Shown here piece after piece: positions 18,160 to 29,701 of a DNA stretch of 49,639 nt. The position numbers and the translations under genes were made by a program. This DNA is from Amoeboradix gromovi. Lineage: Eukaryota; Sanchytriomycota; Sanchytriomycetes; Sanchytriales; Sanchytriaceae. The DNA lies in NCBI GenBank assembly GCA_018985225.1, contig JADGIF010000004.1:1-49639 (forward strand), in the 5' to 3' direction. Numbering within the stretch: the first letter of the stretch is position 1; every line of letters begins with the position of its first letter. The notes under the pieces were generated by a model that saw nothing but the letters and a program-made list of their open reading frames with translations, made no database searches and was not told the DNA's origin.

Positions 18160-18546
18160 ATGAGTCAGCATCATCAATTCACTAACAAGTACTATACATA
18201 TAGAAGTCCGCAAACAGGTACCTGGAGGATAAGAATAGAAAGAAATTTTGAAGAACCAGGCATTAAGTATTATGATGAGCTACCAGAGGAGTATGGATTC
18301 ATGATTCCTACAATTCAAAAGATTAACCGTGTAATGTGTGAACAGTATTCCTGGAGAGATTACCTAGCTAACTCAAGCTGTTTATGTTGCTGGATACCTT
18401 GGCATTTATCTAAAAGCTCACAAGAGTCAGCATTTAAGCAGTCTGATGCTATTTTATCTGAGGAAAACTCAAAGTCTTTAAAAAACAAATGGACCCTGCT
18501 GTCTGATACTGCCGGTCTTTTCCTCGAATTCGAATATTTAGATTAA
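18160..18546 (+). CDS. ERF4: Erf4/GOLGA7-like palmitoyltransferase subunit
   Basis: The 128-residue protein starts at ATG 18160. It matches the Golgin-A7/Erf4 family pattern: WRIRIERNFEE, a YYDELPEEYGFMI segment, TIQKINRVMCEQYSW, then a cysteine cluster (SCLCCW) and an amphipathic C-terminal half with LLSDTAGLFLEFEYLD, parallel to LLLTDPxERGLRVIEI in animal GOLGA7. In yeast Erf4 and in animals GOLGA7 bind and stabilise a DHHC palmitoyltransferase (Erf2, ZDHHC9) that palmitoylates Ras. The cysteine cluster may itself be lipidated, by family analogy. Its stop is one base from the convergent stop of UTP20. The similarity is moderate. Confidence 0.68.
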   Translation: MSQHHQFTNKYYTYRSPQTGTWRIRIERNFEEPGIKYYDELPEEYGFMIPTIQKINRVMCEQYSWRDYLANSSCLCCWIPWHLSKSSQESAFKQSDAILSEENSKSLKNKWTLLSDTAGLFLEFEYLD

Positions 18547-18547
18547 T

Positions 18548-21500
18548 TTATTGTAATTTTAATCTTTTTGCTTTATGCTGAGAATCCTTCAACCTTCTTT
18601 TTAAGACTTTCTTCTGGTTTTTCTTAATCCTCACTTGTGCTGCTATTTCAGGTTCTTGAATACTCAATTGCTGTTGTTGCTGCTTTCTTGATATTCTCGT
18701 CAATAAAATCTGTTTCTTTGTATTTGCGTACTCATCGTAATAATCCAAGTACCTGGATTTCAGTTCTTCTTGTGCAAGTCTTATTTGTTCCATCAATCCC
18801 TCCTGTTTGCTAATTTGGTCATCATCTTGACATTTGATAACTATCTTGAACCAGCTGTTTAAACTTAGCAACTTCTTGTTGGTAAGATAACAAGTGAACT
18901 GAATCATTGTCTTTCTCTTATACTCTGCTCCTTTGTATGCTGCATGTACTACTTTACCATGTATAAACTCAATGAAGTCACTGTCCCAACCTCTACACTG
19001 ACTCTGCATTATTTTGATGATCATGTTATACTCTTGCTCTGTTCCAATTTGGTATCTGTATAACAATGAGATACCCAGTCGCTTACTCTCACTGCTAGTT
19101 GGAGTGACATGATCATTTAAACCCACTATCAGTATCTTGTACAAATCAGCGTAATTCAGATTCAATCGTGACTCTATAGAATTTATAGTGTACTCGACCA
19201 GATTATTAAACTTTATATTATATTGCATCAATTTAATGCCAACTTGCACTACGTCTGTGTTTTTACCAAACAAATCGCTAAAATCATGTATGCTGGTACA
19301 ATACTGCAGGATGCTGCTACATTCTAAGCATGATATACTCAGCTCTAATAGCTGATGTTTGTTATACCATTTCAGTATGTATCCGCCATATTCTGATTTT
19401 ATGTTGCTTGGGGATTTACTGAATATCATGTCCAAACACTTTTTAATTGCCTGGACAATGTCCGAGTCTTTTGTGTTACCGAGCTTTAGTGACAACTTAA
19501 TTAGCATTTTGTTAGTTATAGGCAGTTTGTTAACTAGCAGTTCTAACATCGAAATGCTTGCCAACACACCACCCTTGCTGGAGTAATCTAGATTAACTAG
19601 GTAGAAGTCTACCATACCTGCTAGCTTCTTTACTGTAAACGGCATGTTACTGACACAGTGATAGACAAGATGCTGCATTGATGTTCTAATCTGTGGCAAA
19701 TTGCTTTGAATCGAATATTCCATAATCAAATCAAGGGCCTTGTACATGGACAACAGAACTGAGCTGTTGTTTTTGCAATGGCTGGCTTTAATAGTCAACT
19801 GCTTAAACACACTGCAAGCTATGTAATGCACATGCACGTCTGTCATATATTCCATTATACTGTGTATTATCAGTTCCTGTTTGTCCATCCTTACGGCAGC
19901 GAATGGCAGTATCAACGATAATGTCTTTAAACATGCAATCTGGAGCTCATTGTGGATATTTCTACTTAGCAACTCCATTACTCTGTCTATAATTAAAGGC
20001 ATACAGTCGCTGAACAGCTTTACATTAATGTTGACACACTTTAAAGTGTTGATGATAACAGCGTCATTCAAGTCCAAACAACTTCCCAAAACATCGATCA
20101 GATCTGTAGTATTTATGTCAAGATTATTGGTTAGACATTTTTTAGTTATATTTAGCATAGCATTGATTATTACTGTGTTTTTATTGTTAATGTTTAACAC
20201 CATAAATTGTTTAAAGTTTGATACCAAATAACTCCTGCAATATGAATTAGTAAATAAGCCCTCAAACAAATGATGCATAAACAGCGTGTATTTGGTAGAC
20301 TGCTTTTTACTCAATAGTGGAGGAATGTTTATACTGGATAGTAGCTGAGGTAACTTATTAACAGAGCAACAGGTACCAATAATTGTGCTTAATTGGATAT
20401 AAGTAGTGGATTGTATCTCTGGCAACGATTTCTTCAAGTCATCGACATTCTTTTCGACATATTGCTGATGTATTTCCATTAAACAAGCGTCATAGATAGA
20501 ATCAATCAAATAGTCAATTTCACCAATTTTAATATCCAACTTGATAAGAATAGAGTGCAGAGTGTATCTGTATACATGGTGCCATAATCCTGTACAAAGA
20601 GCATCCTTCAAGAGCTCATTTGTGTAACCAAGGTAATTTGGCATCTTTGTGATAATTATGGATAACAATTGAATCACAAGCTCTCTAACATGTCTAGGAT
20701 ACCGGAGCAAATGGATGCTCTTGAACAGTATGGTAGAGAGCATCGCGTTGTTATAAAGTGGACATATTATTTTGGCAGTTTTCAGTATACCAACAACAAC
20801 AGCAGGGTCCTTTGAATACCAAGATTTATGATGAATCAGTTGCTGTAAGATATATAAATGATGGTCGGAGTCTGATCTGATGGAATTCATGTACATTTTC
20901 AACAATGAATACTCATTCAAATTGATTATACGCTGTTTAATAAACTGATACCTCAGTATGTTGGATATCGATTTAGCCGGTGAATTGGATAAAATTAAAC
21001 TACATGCCCTGGAGTATAATTCGTCGTCTAGATTAGGCAACAACAGCGGATATATCCATTTTAGTAGAATCGCCCCCAACTGAGACGCATCTGCATCCAT
21101 AGATGCTATATCAGCAGAACCTGTCAGCGCCAAGAAATCCACAAGCAATCCTACAGATGCTCTCTTGTCTTGCTTTTGAATAGCAAATATGTTTGTTAGA
21201 CAGTGGTTATGATTGTTGACTATCTGCAGCTGCTTGAAATCACTAGTATTGTTGCTTAGTATAAACTGCATCAAGTCGTTGTTCAGTAAATTACTTCCAC
21301 GCTTCAAATATTCGATTAGTTTAGAATGCAAATAATCATCATCAACACCAAGGTAGAACGACAACAGCTGCAATGATATGTCTACAATGTTGGATTCATC
21401 ACAGTCTAGGCAGTCAAGCAAAACAAACAGAATTATTGGAGATGCATCGGCATCGGCAGCCAAATCACTTGTATCAGCCAAGTCACTTTTATACACTCTA

Positions 21501-24500
21501 AAGTCCTTTAGTCCATTAAATCTATGATCCATATCAATGGCATCAACATCAGATGAATGACGAGTATAGCATTGATTAATAAATGATTGTATACTACTAT
21601 TGAACAATGGAACAAATAACGATAGGATGGTGCTTCTATATTGAAGCGAATTGGATTTGTTCAATAGAGGAATAGCCAGGTTGATATGAGACACACAGAT
21701 ATTAAATTTAGATACATGATCAACTAGGACCTTTGGGTCCTTTGATTTTAGTATAAAGTCGGCCAGTAACTCAAACTCGTTATTTGGGATTAGATCAATT
21801 AGTAATGGGGATACGCAAGGATCACACACAACATTTATGGGAAGAGACCTAATGAGGGATGGTACATGAACAGCAGTGTCGACAGGGATGGAGTTTTTCA
21901 GCCAGTGAATAAGTTTCAATCCAATAACCATTGTAGATTGGCAGTACTTGCTGTCGATTAAAGAGTAGAGCATATCAAAGGACAGCAATGGCATGAATTC
22001 ATGATGGTTGTAGTCCAGAACCAACTTGAATGCTTTTAAAAACAAACTGGGGCTACTAATAGATTCTAGTGGTATCGAATCAATTCTAGCAGGCAGCAAC
22101 TGGAACAAGTATGACAAATATTTCGACTCACCAGTTATATCAGCCAAAATGTATAAAATATTAAACACTTTAGTTCTAGTAGCTATAAGACTCGTATCAG
22201 CAGAAGTTGCGATGACACCAGAAGTATCTTTCATAAACGTGTCTACAAATCTTTGTATCACCTCCATGAACATCGTTGCAAAAGGTTTACAACAATAAGG
22301 CAATTCTGTGAGTAAATAATGTATAGTATTGATCATTCCTCTAGTTTTCTTGATGGTAGTATTGTTTAAAAAGCACAAGTTGAGAAACATGACCATTTCG
22401 TCATTTGACAACAAAGATAGAAAGGTACTTATGCATGCTCTGTTAGATTTCACTTTAAGCAAGAGTTTTCCATGGACTATCGGGATCACATGCTTCAGCA
22501 TCGATTTTCGATACTCTGGGTCAGTAGATATATTTTGATCGTTTGAAAATGACATGGAAACTAGTGCGTCTTTGAAAGTGTGACTATTGATCAATGATTT
22601 AATGAGAGATTTAGCTTCTTTGGACAATGAAGCAGAATTACTTGATATCACATCAAACGCTGTGGATTGTATCATCTCGTTAGAATTGGACAACAAGGTG
22701 AATAAATCGTCAAGCACAAATGATTTATATTTGGAAATTAGCCTAACAAGTAGGCTGGTGAACTGAATGTTGATAACTTCAGAGGAATAAAGTAAATTTA
22801 AACACGGATGATGCCATAAAGACAATAAATCAGATTGTGGTGTGAATCTATCAATGTGGCCACTAACGGCGAATTTCAATAGATTGGAAATCACATCGGT
22901 TGTGATAGTGGTGCGGGTAGTATTGATTACGCAAGGAGGAGAATAAAAGTGAATATTTGGAAATATTAGCTTGACATTCTTCCAAAAGTTTGCTACATGC
23001 GTAGCACCCACACCGGGGCCAGTAGCTTTAACTTCCGTCTCATTTTCATCACTCTTAATTCTGTTCAAATTCAAATGTAATTGAATTAGCCATTGCTGAG
23101 CAATGACCTTGTTGCTTAATTTGAGATTGATAATAAACTCCCAAACTGGTTTAAATGGGATATAAAACTGAGCCAAAAGCCATGAAATAATTATGGGGTC
23201 ATTAGAGTGAGTGGTAGCGATGGAATTAATAAGATTACATTTGTTTCGCTGGTGCTGCAATAGATCTGTAATCAATTCGCATTGCAGCAGTAGACTGTAT
23301 ATGTTACTGTTGCTTAATATCTTTAAAGAAGCAATACGCACATTTTGGTCAGGGTTTGAGAGGTTGCCAAGAATGTTAAAATTATCGATTATATCAGCAG
23401 TATTGTTATTGTGAAGAAGATACAGTATATTCAGTGCTTCTACGTTATTCGATAACGGTTTTAAGTGGCTGCATAATAGTGGGATGTTGGTAGGCATAAC
23501 ATGCTGCATTATCTGATAAATAGTGGGCAAAAGTGATGGATTAAACTGGTCCACAGAGGCGTTTAACAGATCAATTAAAAGTTCTGAATCGACTTTAAAC
23601 TGGCATGCAGCAAACAATAAAGTGCTCTCGCGACTCGATAAGAACTCCTGAAATAATTTTTTAAACAAAGAGATTGGAAGATTAAATTTGCTGTTTGTTA
23701 TGATGGAATTATTGAATTTGGAAAGATCCATCAGTTTGCACATAATCGAAATCAAATCCGAGAACAAGTAAAAATCAAAACTATCATGGGACTGGACATG
23801 TTTTAAGAAATCAAACAGCAGCCTTGTTTGGAAAAGATTAGAGCTGATGGGAATAACTTTAGAAATGATGAATAACATATCATTGATGTTAGAGCTTATG
23901 AAAATGGACTTGATTAGATTAAAGTTGGATTTTAACACATCTTCGTCAAGCAGCAGCTCTACAAGAATCTTCTTAAAACCCAAAGAATTAGTAATCTTAG
24001 AGTTTGTAGACTGAAGTCTCATGCCCTTTAAAAGGACAATAGAATGAAATTCAGGAGACTTTAGCCGAACAAAACAATTTAGAAGATAAAAGAGATTTTC
24101 AGATTGAAATACAGAGGAATCGTCAATAATGGAATTGGCTAGAACAGTAGAGGTGTGCAAATTACCAAATTTGCATAACAAATAGCCAAGGGACAAGCAC
24201 ATATCGTTAGAAAACATAGGATCAAGTAAAATGGCAATTAATCGTGATACTGTATTGGAGTAATAGGATTCAGAAACATTCATCATGGAGTGAAATATCA
24301 GCAATGCTACGGTTTGATCAAATGTCTTGGATTTATCAGAAAGAGATAGCCCATGTTTAATCATTTGGAAAAATAAATCTGCTTCACTTTGACGCAATAA
24401 AAGAGCCAGTAACTGACAGCCAAAATGCCTGATATAATCTCGGTCATTTAGAAGCAAAAACGAAAACAGTTTGAAGCATTTTAAATGCTGTCTTTCTGAC

Positions 24501-24931
24501 ATGAAGTTTTTGACGAGTACAACATAACTGCGAAACAACTTGTTTATAATTTCAGGATCTCTAAAAGATAAAAACGGCAAAGTACTACTCAAGAAATCAC
24601 TGGCATGATCCAAAGACTCCAAACCAAAATCCATCCACAACGCAGATAAGAGTTCTAACAAACTGAGGTTCTTTCCATCCATTTTCTCAAGTAAAAGTGA
24701 AACAATTGAACTGTAGTTTAATACAAGTAGATTCACAGATCTGGTTTTTGGCTCAATTTCATGAAATAGATCTATAAAGATTTCAGACAAATCTAAGTCG
24801 TAAAGCTTCAACAGGGATTGTCTGAAATAAGAATCTTCATGCAGTCTAAGAGCCGATCTTGTTTTGACTTCCACATTTAAAATTAGCTGATTAAAGCTTT
24901 TAAATGAGAATGAGTTTTCTGATTTTCCCAT
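18548..24931 (-). CDS. UTP20: UTP20, small-subunit processome HEAT-repeat protein
   Basis: A single 2127-residue frame runs from ATG 24931. The N-terminus (YFRQSLLKLYDLDLSEIF, LWMDFGLESL, and a YIRHFGCQLLALLLRQ segment) aligns with the beginning of UTP20, where the corresponding animal residues read YFFEGLLKWRELNLTEHF and HIRNFAAESFTFLMRK as I recall them. HEAT-like helices fill the whole length. The C-terminus is the UTP20-type basic tail (EPEIAAQVRIKKNQKK, then a Lys/Arg-rich end). UTP20 is a component of the 90S/U3 processome that matures 18S rRNA in the nucleolus. The stop TAA lies within the AATAAA signal at 18552-18547. It has no visible intron despite its size. HEATR1/UTP10 was considered and fits less well. 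Confidence 0.86.
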   Translation of the reverse strand: MGKSENSFSFKSFNQLILNVEVKTRSALRLHEDSYFRQSLLKLYDLDLSEIFIDLFHEIEPKTRSVNLLVLNYSSIVSLLLEKMDGKNLSLLELLSALWMDFGLESLDHASDFLSSTLPFLSFRDPEIINKLFRSYVVLVKNFMSERQHLKCFKLFSFLLLNDRDYIRHFGCQLLALLLRQSEADLFFQMIKHGLSLSDKSKTFDQTVALLIFHSMMNVSESYYSNTVSRLIAILLDPMFSNDMCLSLGYLLCKFGNLHTSTVLANSIIDDSSVFQSENLFYLLNCFVRLKSPEFHSIVLLKGMRLQSTNSKITNSLGFKKILVELLLDEDVLKSNFNLIKSIFISSNINDMLFIISKVIPISSNLFQTRLLFDFLKHVQSHDSFDFYLFSDLISIMCKLMDLSKFNNSIITNSKFNLPISLFKKLFQEFLSSRESTLLFAACQFKVDSELLIDLLNASVDQFNPSLLPTIYQIMQHVMPTNIPLLCSHLKPLSNNVEALNILYLLHNNNTADIIDNFNILGNLSNPDQNVRIASLKILSNSNIYSLLLQCELITDLLQHQRNKCNLINSIATTHSNDPIIISWLLAQFYIPFKPVWEFIINLKLSNKVIAQQWLIQLHLNLNRIKSDENETEVKATGPGVGATHVANFWKNVKLIFPNIHFYSPPCVINTTRTTITTDVISNLLKFAVSGHIDRFTPQSDLLSLWHHPCLNLLYSSEVINIQFTSLLVRLISKYKSFVLDDLFTLLSNSNEMIQSTAFDVISSNSASLSKEAKSLIKSLINSHTFKDALVSMSFSNDQNISTDPEYRKSMLKHVIPIVHGKLLLKVKSNRACISTFLSLLSNDEMVMFLNLCFLNNTTIKKTRGMINTIHYLLTELPYCCKPFATMFMEVIQRFVDTFMKDTSGVIATSADTSLIATRTKVFNILYILADITGESKYLSYLFQLLPARIDSIPLESISSPSLFLKAFKLVLDYNHHEFMPLLSFDMLYSLIDSKYCQSTMVIGLKLIHWLKNSIPVDTAVHVPSLIRSLPINVVCDPCVSPLLIDLIPNNEFELLADFILKSKDPKVLVDHVSKFNICVSHINLAIPLLNKSNSLQYRSTILSLFVPLFNSSIQSFINQCYTRHSSDVDAIDMDHRFNGLKDFRVYKSDLADTSDLAADADASPIILFVLLDCLDCDESNIVDISLQLLSFYLGVDDDYLHSKLIEYLKRGSNLLNNDLMQFILSNNTSDFKQLQIVNNHNHCLTNIFAIQKQDKRASVGLLVDFLALTGSADIASMDADASQLGAILLKWIYPLLLPNLDDELYSRACSLILSNSPAKSISNILRYQFIKQRIINLNEYSLLKMYMNSIRSDSDHHLYILQQLIHHKSWYSKDPAVVVGILKTAKIICPLYNNAMLSTILFKSIHLLRYPRHVRELVIQLLSIIITKMPNYLGYTNELLKDALCTGLWHHVYRYTLHSILIKLDIKIGEIDYLIDSIYDACLMEIHQQYVEKNVDDLKKSLPEIQSTTYIQLSTIIGTCCSVNKLPQLLSSINIPPLLSKKQSTKYTLFMHHLFEGLFTNSYCRSYLVSNFKQFMVLNINNKNTVIINAMLNITKKCLTNNLDINTTDLIDVLGSCLDLNDAVIINTLKCVNINVKLFSDCMPLIIDRVMELLSRNIHNELQIACLKTLSLILPFAAVRMDKQELIIHSIMEYMTDVHVHYIACSVFKQLTIKASHCKNNSSVLLSMYKALDLIMEYSIQSNLPQIRTSMQHLVYHCVSNMPFTVKKLAGMVDFYLVNLDYSSKGGVLASISMLELLVNKLPITNKMLIKLSLKLGNTKDSDIVQAIKKCLDMIFSKSPSNIKSEYGGYILKWYNKHQLLELSISCLECSSILQYCTSIHDFSDLFGKNTDVVQVGIKLMQYNIKFNNLVEYTINSIESRLNLNYADLYKILIVGLNDHVTPTSSESKRLGISLLYRYQIGTEQEYNMIIKIMQSQCRGWDSDFIEFIHGKVVHAAYKGAEYKRKTMIQFTCYLTNKKLLSLNSWFKIVIKCQDDDQISKQEGLMEQIRLAQEELKSRYLDYYDEYANTKKQILLTRISRKQQQQQLSIQEPEIAAQVRIKKNQKKVLKRRLKDSQHKAKRLKLQ

Positions 24932-25076
24932 GTATTATCCGATTTCGTAGTATGAAACTAAGTTGAATGGTTTTCTAATTTCTGTAATAATTGTACATTC
25001 TTATCATTGGGTTTGGAGGACTATTAGCTTATTTAGTTGTAAAAGAATAAATTGTCAAAGCAAACTTGTTACAAGG

Positions 25077-25595
25077 ATGTCCAAAAGTGTCACGATCACA
25101 AATTTGCCAATGGAAATATCGGAACAAGATATTACTTCAACTTGCGAGGAGATCGCTGGCAACGTTGTTAACATTCGTCTTTTTCAAACTTTTGCAGTTG
25201 TAGAGTTTCAATCCAACCGTCTTACTAACCAATTGAAGGATGTCAAATTACTCGACCAAACTGTTAAAGTATATCATCGCAAGAACAGGGGCATGGGTGA
25301 TCTGAAGTATGTTCTTCAAGTTCATGGGTTGCCCAAAAATACCGAATGGAAATTATTTTTTAATTATATAAAATTTGCGGGGCAAGTTGATAATTTGTTC
25401 ATGTCTATTGATGGCACCAAGTCTGATGTTATATTTACTTCTAGATCGTATATGGAAAATGCTAGAAATTATTTGTATTTGGTTCCTTTTACTTATACTA
25501 ATCCAGAGGGGGAAGAAGTGGATACAATTTTAGAATCAGTAAAAGATACAGTCGTGCATGAGGACGCTGGTAATAAAAAAAGAAGAATAAATTAG
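25077..25595 (+). CDS. RRM-type RNA-binding protein
   Basis: The 172-residue protein is started at ATG 25077; the open frame extends upstream only through a TTG and lacks a good start. The first RRM has an RNP2-like VTITNLP (residues 5-11) and an RNP1-like QTFAVVEF. A second RRM-like fold follows (YVLQVHGLP then SDVIFTSRSYMENARNYL). The C-terminus ends in GNKKRRIN, a possible nuclear-localisation signal. Paired RRMs of this size occur in SR-like splicing factors and ribosome-biogenesis factors, but I cannot name this one. It diverges from UTP20 over 145 bases and converges on RALGAPB with 21 bases between the stops. Confidence 0.7.
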   Translation: MSKSVTITNLPMEISEQDITSTCEEIAGNVVNIRLFQTFAVVEFQSNRLTNQLKDVKLLDQTVKVYHRKNRGMGDLKYVLQVHGLPKNTEWKLFFNYIKFAGQVDNLFMSIDGTKSDVIFTSRSYMENARNYLYLVPFTYTNPEGEEVDTILESVKDTVVHEDAGNKKRRIN

Positions 25596-25616
25596 TTGTG
25601 AAATAAAATTTATTTA

Positions 25617-28600
25617 TCAACATAGTAACAGGTCCGCCACTTGTAAGGGTCCTCCCAGATCTAGTGAATATCTGCTTGCTACATTTTTAATCAATTTATA
25701 TCGATCTGTCTCCAAAATTGTTGGCTTATCCATTATTTCAAACATACTAATCGTGTTCTTAAGTAATATACCAATTTTATGTGCATTCACTATGCAATTA
25801 TGATAAAGAGGTGCACTATTGTAGCAGCTCTTGTACAAGCCGCTCTGCTGATTTTGCTCTGAATCCTTTAACAAGGTCACCTTGTCAAGTTTCTTGACAA
25901 TGTTTCTCTTATAAACCATGCATTTATATAGTCCTTTTGTCTTTAGCTGTTTAAATATTATAATCAACCCTACCAGTTTATCGTCAGTACATACATCGAC
26001 AATCTGCTGTAACAAGTCATCATCTTCCATGTTACTGTAGTAAGACTCAAAATAGACAAAAGCATTAATCTTCTCAATAGAATAGAATCCATCCAAAAGA
26101 TTCAGCCCACCTACTTCGTTCAATTCGATCTTCTCTGCTAGCTGACTGTAAAAGTGATATCTAAATTGCTCATCTTCGGTGGTTGTCAAGGAATACTCGT
26201 CGTTACTACTATGTCCAATAGTGCTAATGAAATCCAAGTTCATCTGTTTATTGCCTTTGTAGCTATTGTATACAAATATGTTGATAGTTTGCAAATAATT
26301 GGTTTGATCTATACTCTTTAGTTCATCTAACAAAGCACTATTAATCTGCATTGCAGTATAGTTATTAAGCAGGTTCAACTGCAGTAATGGAGTTCTGCAC
26401 TCACGATGACTGTTCTTCATCATTTTAGGCAAAGCATTCCCTTGCTCTTTAATGATATACTCAAACTGTCCATTTCTGTTACGAACAATTAGCCTGGTTT
26501 GGCTCTCGTTCAATTTAGAAACTGACAAAATACAGTCTTTTCCATGATAAAATTTTATTGGGACACCAGTTACGTCCTTACTCTCATCCGCTGGCTCCTC
26601 GTCCTCTTTTATTTCACCTGGTTTACTCAATTCAACAAACAGAGTATGGCTACTGACAGCATGAGTATTCGTAGTCTTTGTTTTACTGTTGTATACGATT
26701 CTCTTATTGCTCCATTCCTTGTTAGTTCGAATTAGAGCATCCATGTCACTTTGAGCTATTTCTGGTAGTTCAACATCCAGATGTCCAAATTGAAAGTAGT
26801 GCATGGTGTAACATTGTTTATGGATGATATAAAGCACATCGACCACCATTAACAACCAAGGTTTAATCTCCTTATCTTGGACTACGACTGTAGCATTCTT
26901 TTTGGCCTTCACTACAGGTTGCTCTACCTCCAACTCAGCTAGCATTTCACTGTAATGTATATAAAGTCTGTAACACTCATTAAAATCAGCTATGTTGATT
27001 TTACAGTAGTAAAAAGATTTTCGAATTGTATAGAGGCATGTAAAAATGCACTGCTTTAGTATTTTGTAGTTAGTGATTAATATAGGCAATAATGACAAAC
27101 ACTGGGCGATAACCTTTGATTGATTGGTATTATTACTGTTCTCATCTAATAATGCATGGATCGCATAAAGCATGGAATTGATTAAGAGGGTGCTGTTCGT
27201 GGTGCTAGGTATATTATTGATTGAGCTACTGTTTGCATTATTTACATTATTAGCAGCTGAATTGGTTGCAGGAGTAGAGGTGGCAGGAGTATTGCTAGAT
27301 GAAACAAGGATGCCGACGACTTCTTCAATCTTATCCAATAATGCCATAATGGTAGTGGTACATGAATTTGGTGTACTGTTGCTGTTTTCAATGCTCAAGA
27401 TAGTCAATGAATTGATTATAGAACACAAATCATACTCGTCGTCAGTTGTTAACTTGCATAGCAAAGAAGATAAAAGTAATCGATACAGGTTATTATAGTA
27501 AGTATTACCTAGGGACTCACTCGATTTAAATGATTTCAATAGCATGTCATTCAGAATTGGATCGAATTCCAGCTTAACATCACTGGTTGGAGCATACTTG
27601 TAGTAGTATGCAACAAGGTATTTTAAATTCTCTATTGCAGCCATTTGCACAGATTGCTGACTAGTAGGATCTAAATTATCAGCACCATCAATCATTGGAA
27701 TAAAGAGTGAAATGGACTGCAAGATATTAGGAAGAAGATGCTCAATTCCCTGTAGCTCTAATGAGAGCAATAAGGGCACATGATACAATAATTTGCTTGA
27801 ACTGAAAAAATCGCTGTTCAATCTCTAAGTTAATAAAAAATACCTTTTCAATAATTGCCAAAATGCAAGCTATTTCATCATTATCAAAGCTACCGTTGTA
27901 CTTGAAGTCTCCACGAATAACGCCCTCATGTATGTCATTGGTGAATATACGGCATAAACAGCTTGTAGCTTCCGCTCTACCCTTGAAATGCATAATATCA
28001 ACTACATCCTCGAAGCACGCACCTGTCATTAACCAGCTACCAAAAAGCTTAAGTATGCTGTTGCTACTAATTATTACATTCGTATTTTTGATTAGTATGT
28101 TGTTGTTTTCCATGTCAATCAGTTTACAGCACAAGTTATTTAATCCCAAATAAATGAGGTAAAATGATTCTGGATTCAGAGACTTTAACACTAAAGGACT
28201 AAGAATGGTATTTCCCAAAGAGATAAATCTAGACCAAAATTCAAAAAACTCCTGTTCAGTAAGACTTACACCCAATACCTCATTACCCGGTAGATTAATT
28301 TTTACAATATCCATGACTTTAGCGTTTTTTTGATCTTGAACACTTAGGAATTGAATATGCTCAGTTAAGCTAAATATAACAGAAGACCAAACATGGGCAA
28401 TGTTTGGATGATTTAACCAATCCTTAAAGAATGATTGTAGTTCATTCCAAGACTCATCGCTAAGATCTTTGGAGCTAAATATAACACTGAGAAGTGCTGC
28501 ACAAGCCTTGTTTAGAATCTTTTGCCAAACTAGTTGATGCTGCTCTTTAGTTTTATTCTTTTTCAAGCAATAATCTACTAGACCAATAGTTATTTTGAAT

Positions 28601-29268
28601 AAAAGACGACTAGTACTAATATCAAGTATGTCTCTAGGTGGATTACGGGCAGGAACCATTTTAAATGCCCATGTACGAGCAAATTGAACATAAAAGCCGA
28701 TGACTGTAGTTAAAAGAAGTTGATACTGTTCAAGAAATTGCAGTCCCACATCTTCGTACTGATCATCCATTTCAAAGACACTGCTAAAGTGTAGCAAGAG
28801 TTGATTGATCAGTCGTACCGCATGTTCTCCATCAGTTCCACCACCCTTTTTAAGTGCCGCTCTTAACAAATTGGCTTGAGAGCTTGCAGGGGGTTCTGAA
28901 GACAAGGATTCAGTACTTTCGTTACCTGCTATTTCCCCTACGCCGCGAATCTTCGACATTGCGGGTTTCAAACAAGGAGGGAGGTCACTTTTACTAATAA
29001 ACCATGAAATCATAATTTTGGTGGCATTCCGGGTTAGCTCAAAATCCTTTAAGTCCAGATAAAATGATTCACTTAATGTGTGGCATAAATACTCAAATTG
29101 AGGAAGGTTGTTAAGTTTGTATTGAAAGTGAAAAGCTGGGTCGTTTCCAACAGATTTCAAAATCTCCTTCAAGATATTCTGTCTGACCTCATATGAAAAG
29201 AATTTCAGCGGACGAAAGCCCTCTGGTGGTTCAATCAGATTTAATTTTGATAGATGAGTTAGAGACAT
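25617..29268 (-). CDS. RALGAPB: RalGAP beta-like subunit, two exons
   Basis: Exon 1 is 29268-27844 (475 codons from ATG 29268) and exon 2 is 27824-25617, giving 1210 residues. A 19-nt intron between them restores the frame. Near the junction exon 1 reads GRAEATSCLCRIF and exon 2 reads LNSDFFSSSKLLYHVPLLLS, aligning with GRAEACGTLCRIF and the LASVILNSPPLFCCDL stretch of animal RALGAPB as I recall it. The upstream WLNHPNIAHVWSSVIFSLTE also fits. The C-terminal ~300 residues (DFISTIGHSSNDEY, GGLNLLDGFYSIEKINAF) resemble a degenerate Rap/Ral-GAP domain. In animals the beta subunit pairs with a catalytic alpha subunit to switch off Ral GTPases. An Asn/Thr/Ser-rich stretch in exon 2 is probably disordered. 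Confidence 0.85.
27825..27843 (-). other. 19-nt spliceosomal intron in RALGAPB
   Basis: On the minus strand the sequence is GTATTTTTTATTAACTTAG. It lies between codons AAG and AGA (phase 0). Removing it joins two frames that would otherwise overlap out of phase and end prematurely. The TTAAC box ends three bases before the final AG dinucleotide region, as in the other tiny introns here. Confidence 0.85.
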
Positions 29269-29701
29269 TTTTTTTCGTGTTTCAAATAACGACGTTTTTA
29301 ACGACGATATATGAAAATACGCTTTAATTTGGGACACACTCTTCAAAAAATAATTCCAAACGGTAAACTAATCAGGCAGGCAGGTACCATATTTTATCAC
29401 CATTGCTTTAGGTAAAATATTGTTACTAATCCCCCTTTCTTCGATCTGAAATTTGGACTAAGCAAAGCCATATCCTTCTTCCTTCTGCATATACTAGTTT
29501 CTTGTGTGTGGTCCAGCAATGGCTTTTCTACTGCACTCGTCAATGTCGCCACCATATATAATTAATTTTTCTTTTTCTTAAATCGTATTTCATATCCTTG
29601 GACCATATAAGTCAAATCCTAGTCACTACAGTTTCCTGGTGATGCAATAGACTGGCAGGACACGCGTATAGTTCAGGCACATTTTGATGGAATATTACAT
29701 A
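29269..29701. other. Upstream region of RALGAPB, no gene seen
   Basis: This non-coding stretch separates RALGAPB from the inverted-repeat element B. No ORF, tRNA or repeat is evident apart from general AT richness. Confidence 0.45.

Noticed and set aside
27742-27844. Overlapping frames in RALGAPB taken as a sequencing frameshift or two genes
   Set aside because: The overlap contains a 19-nt GT-AG segment with the same TTAAC-TTAG ending as three other junctions, and its removal gives a continuous protein matching RALGAPB.
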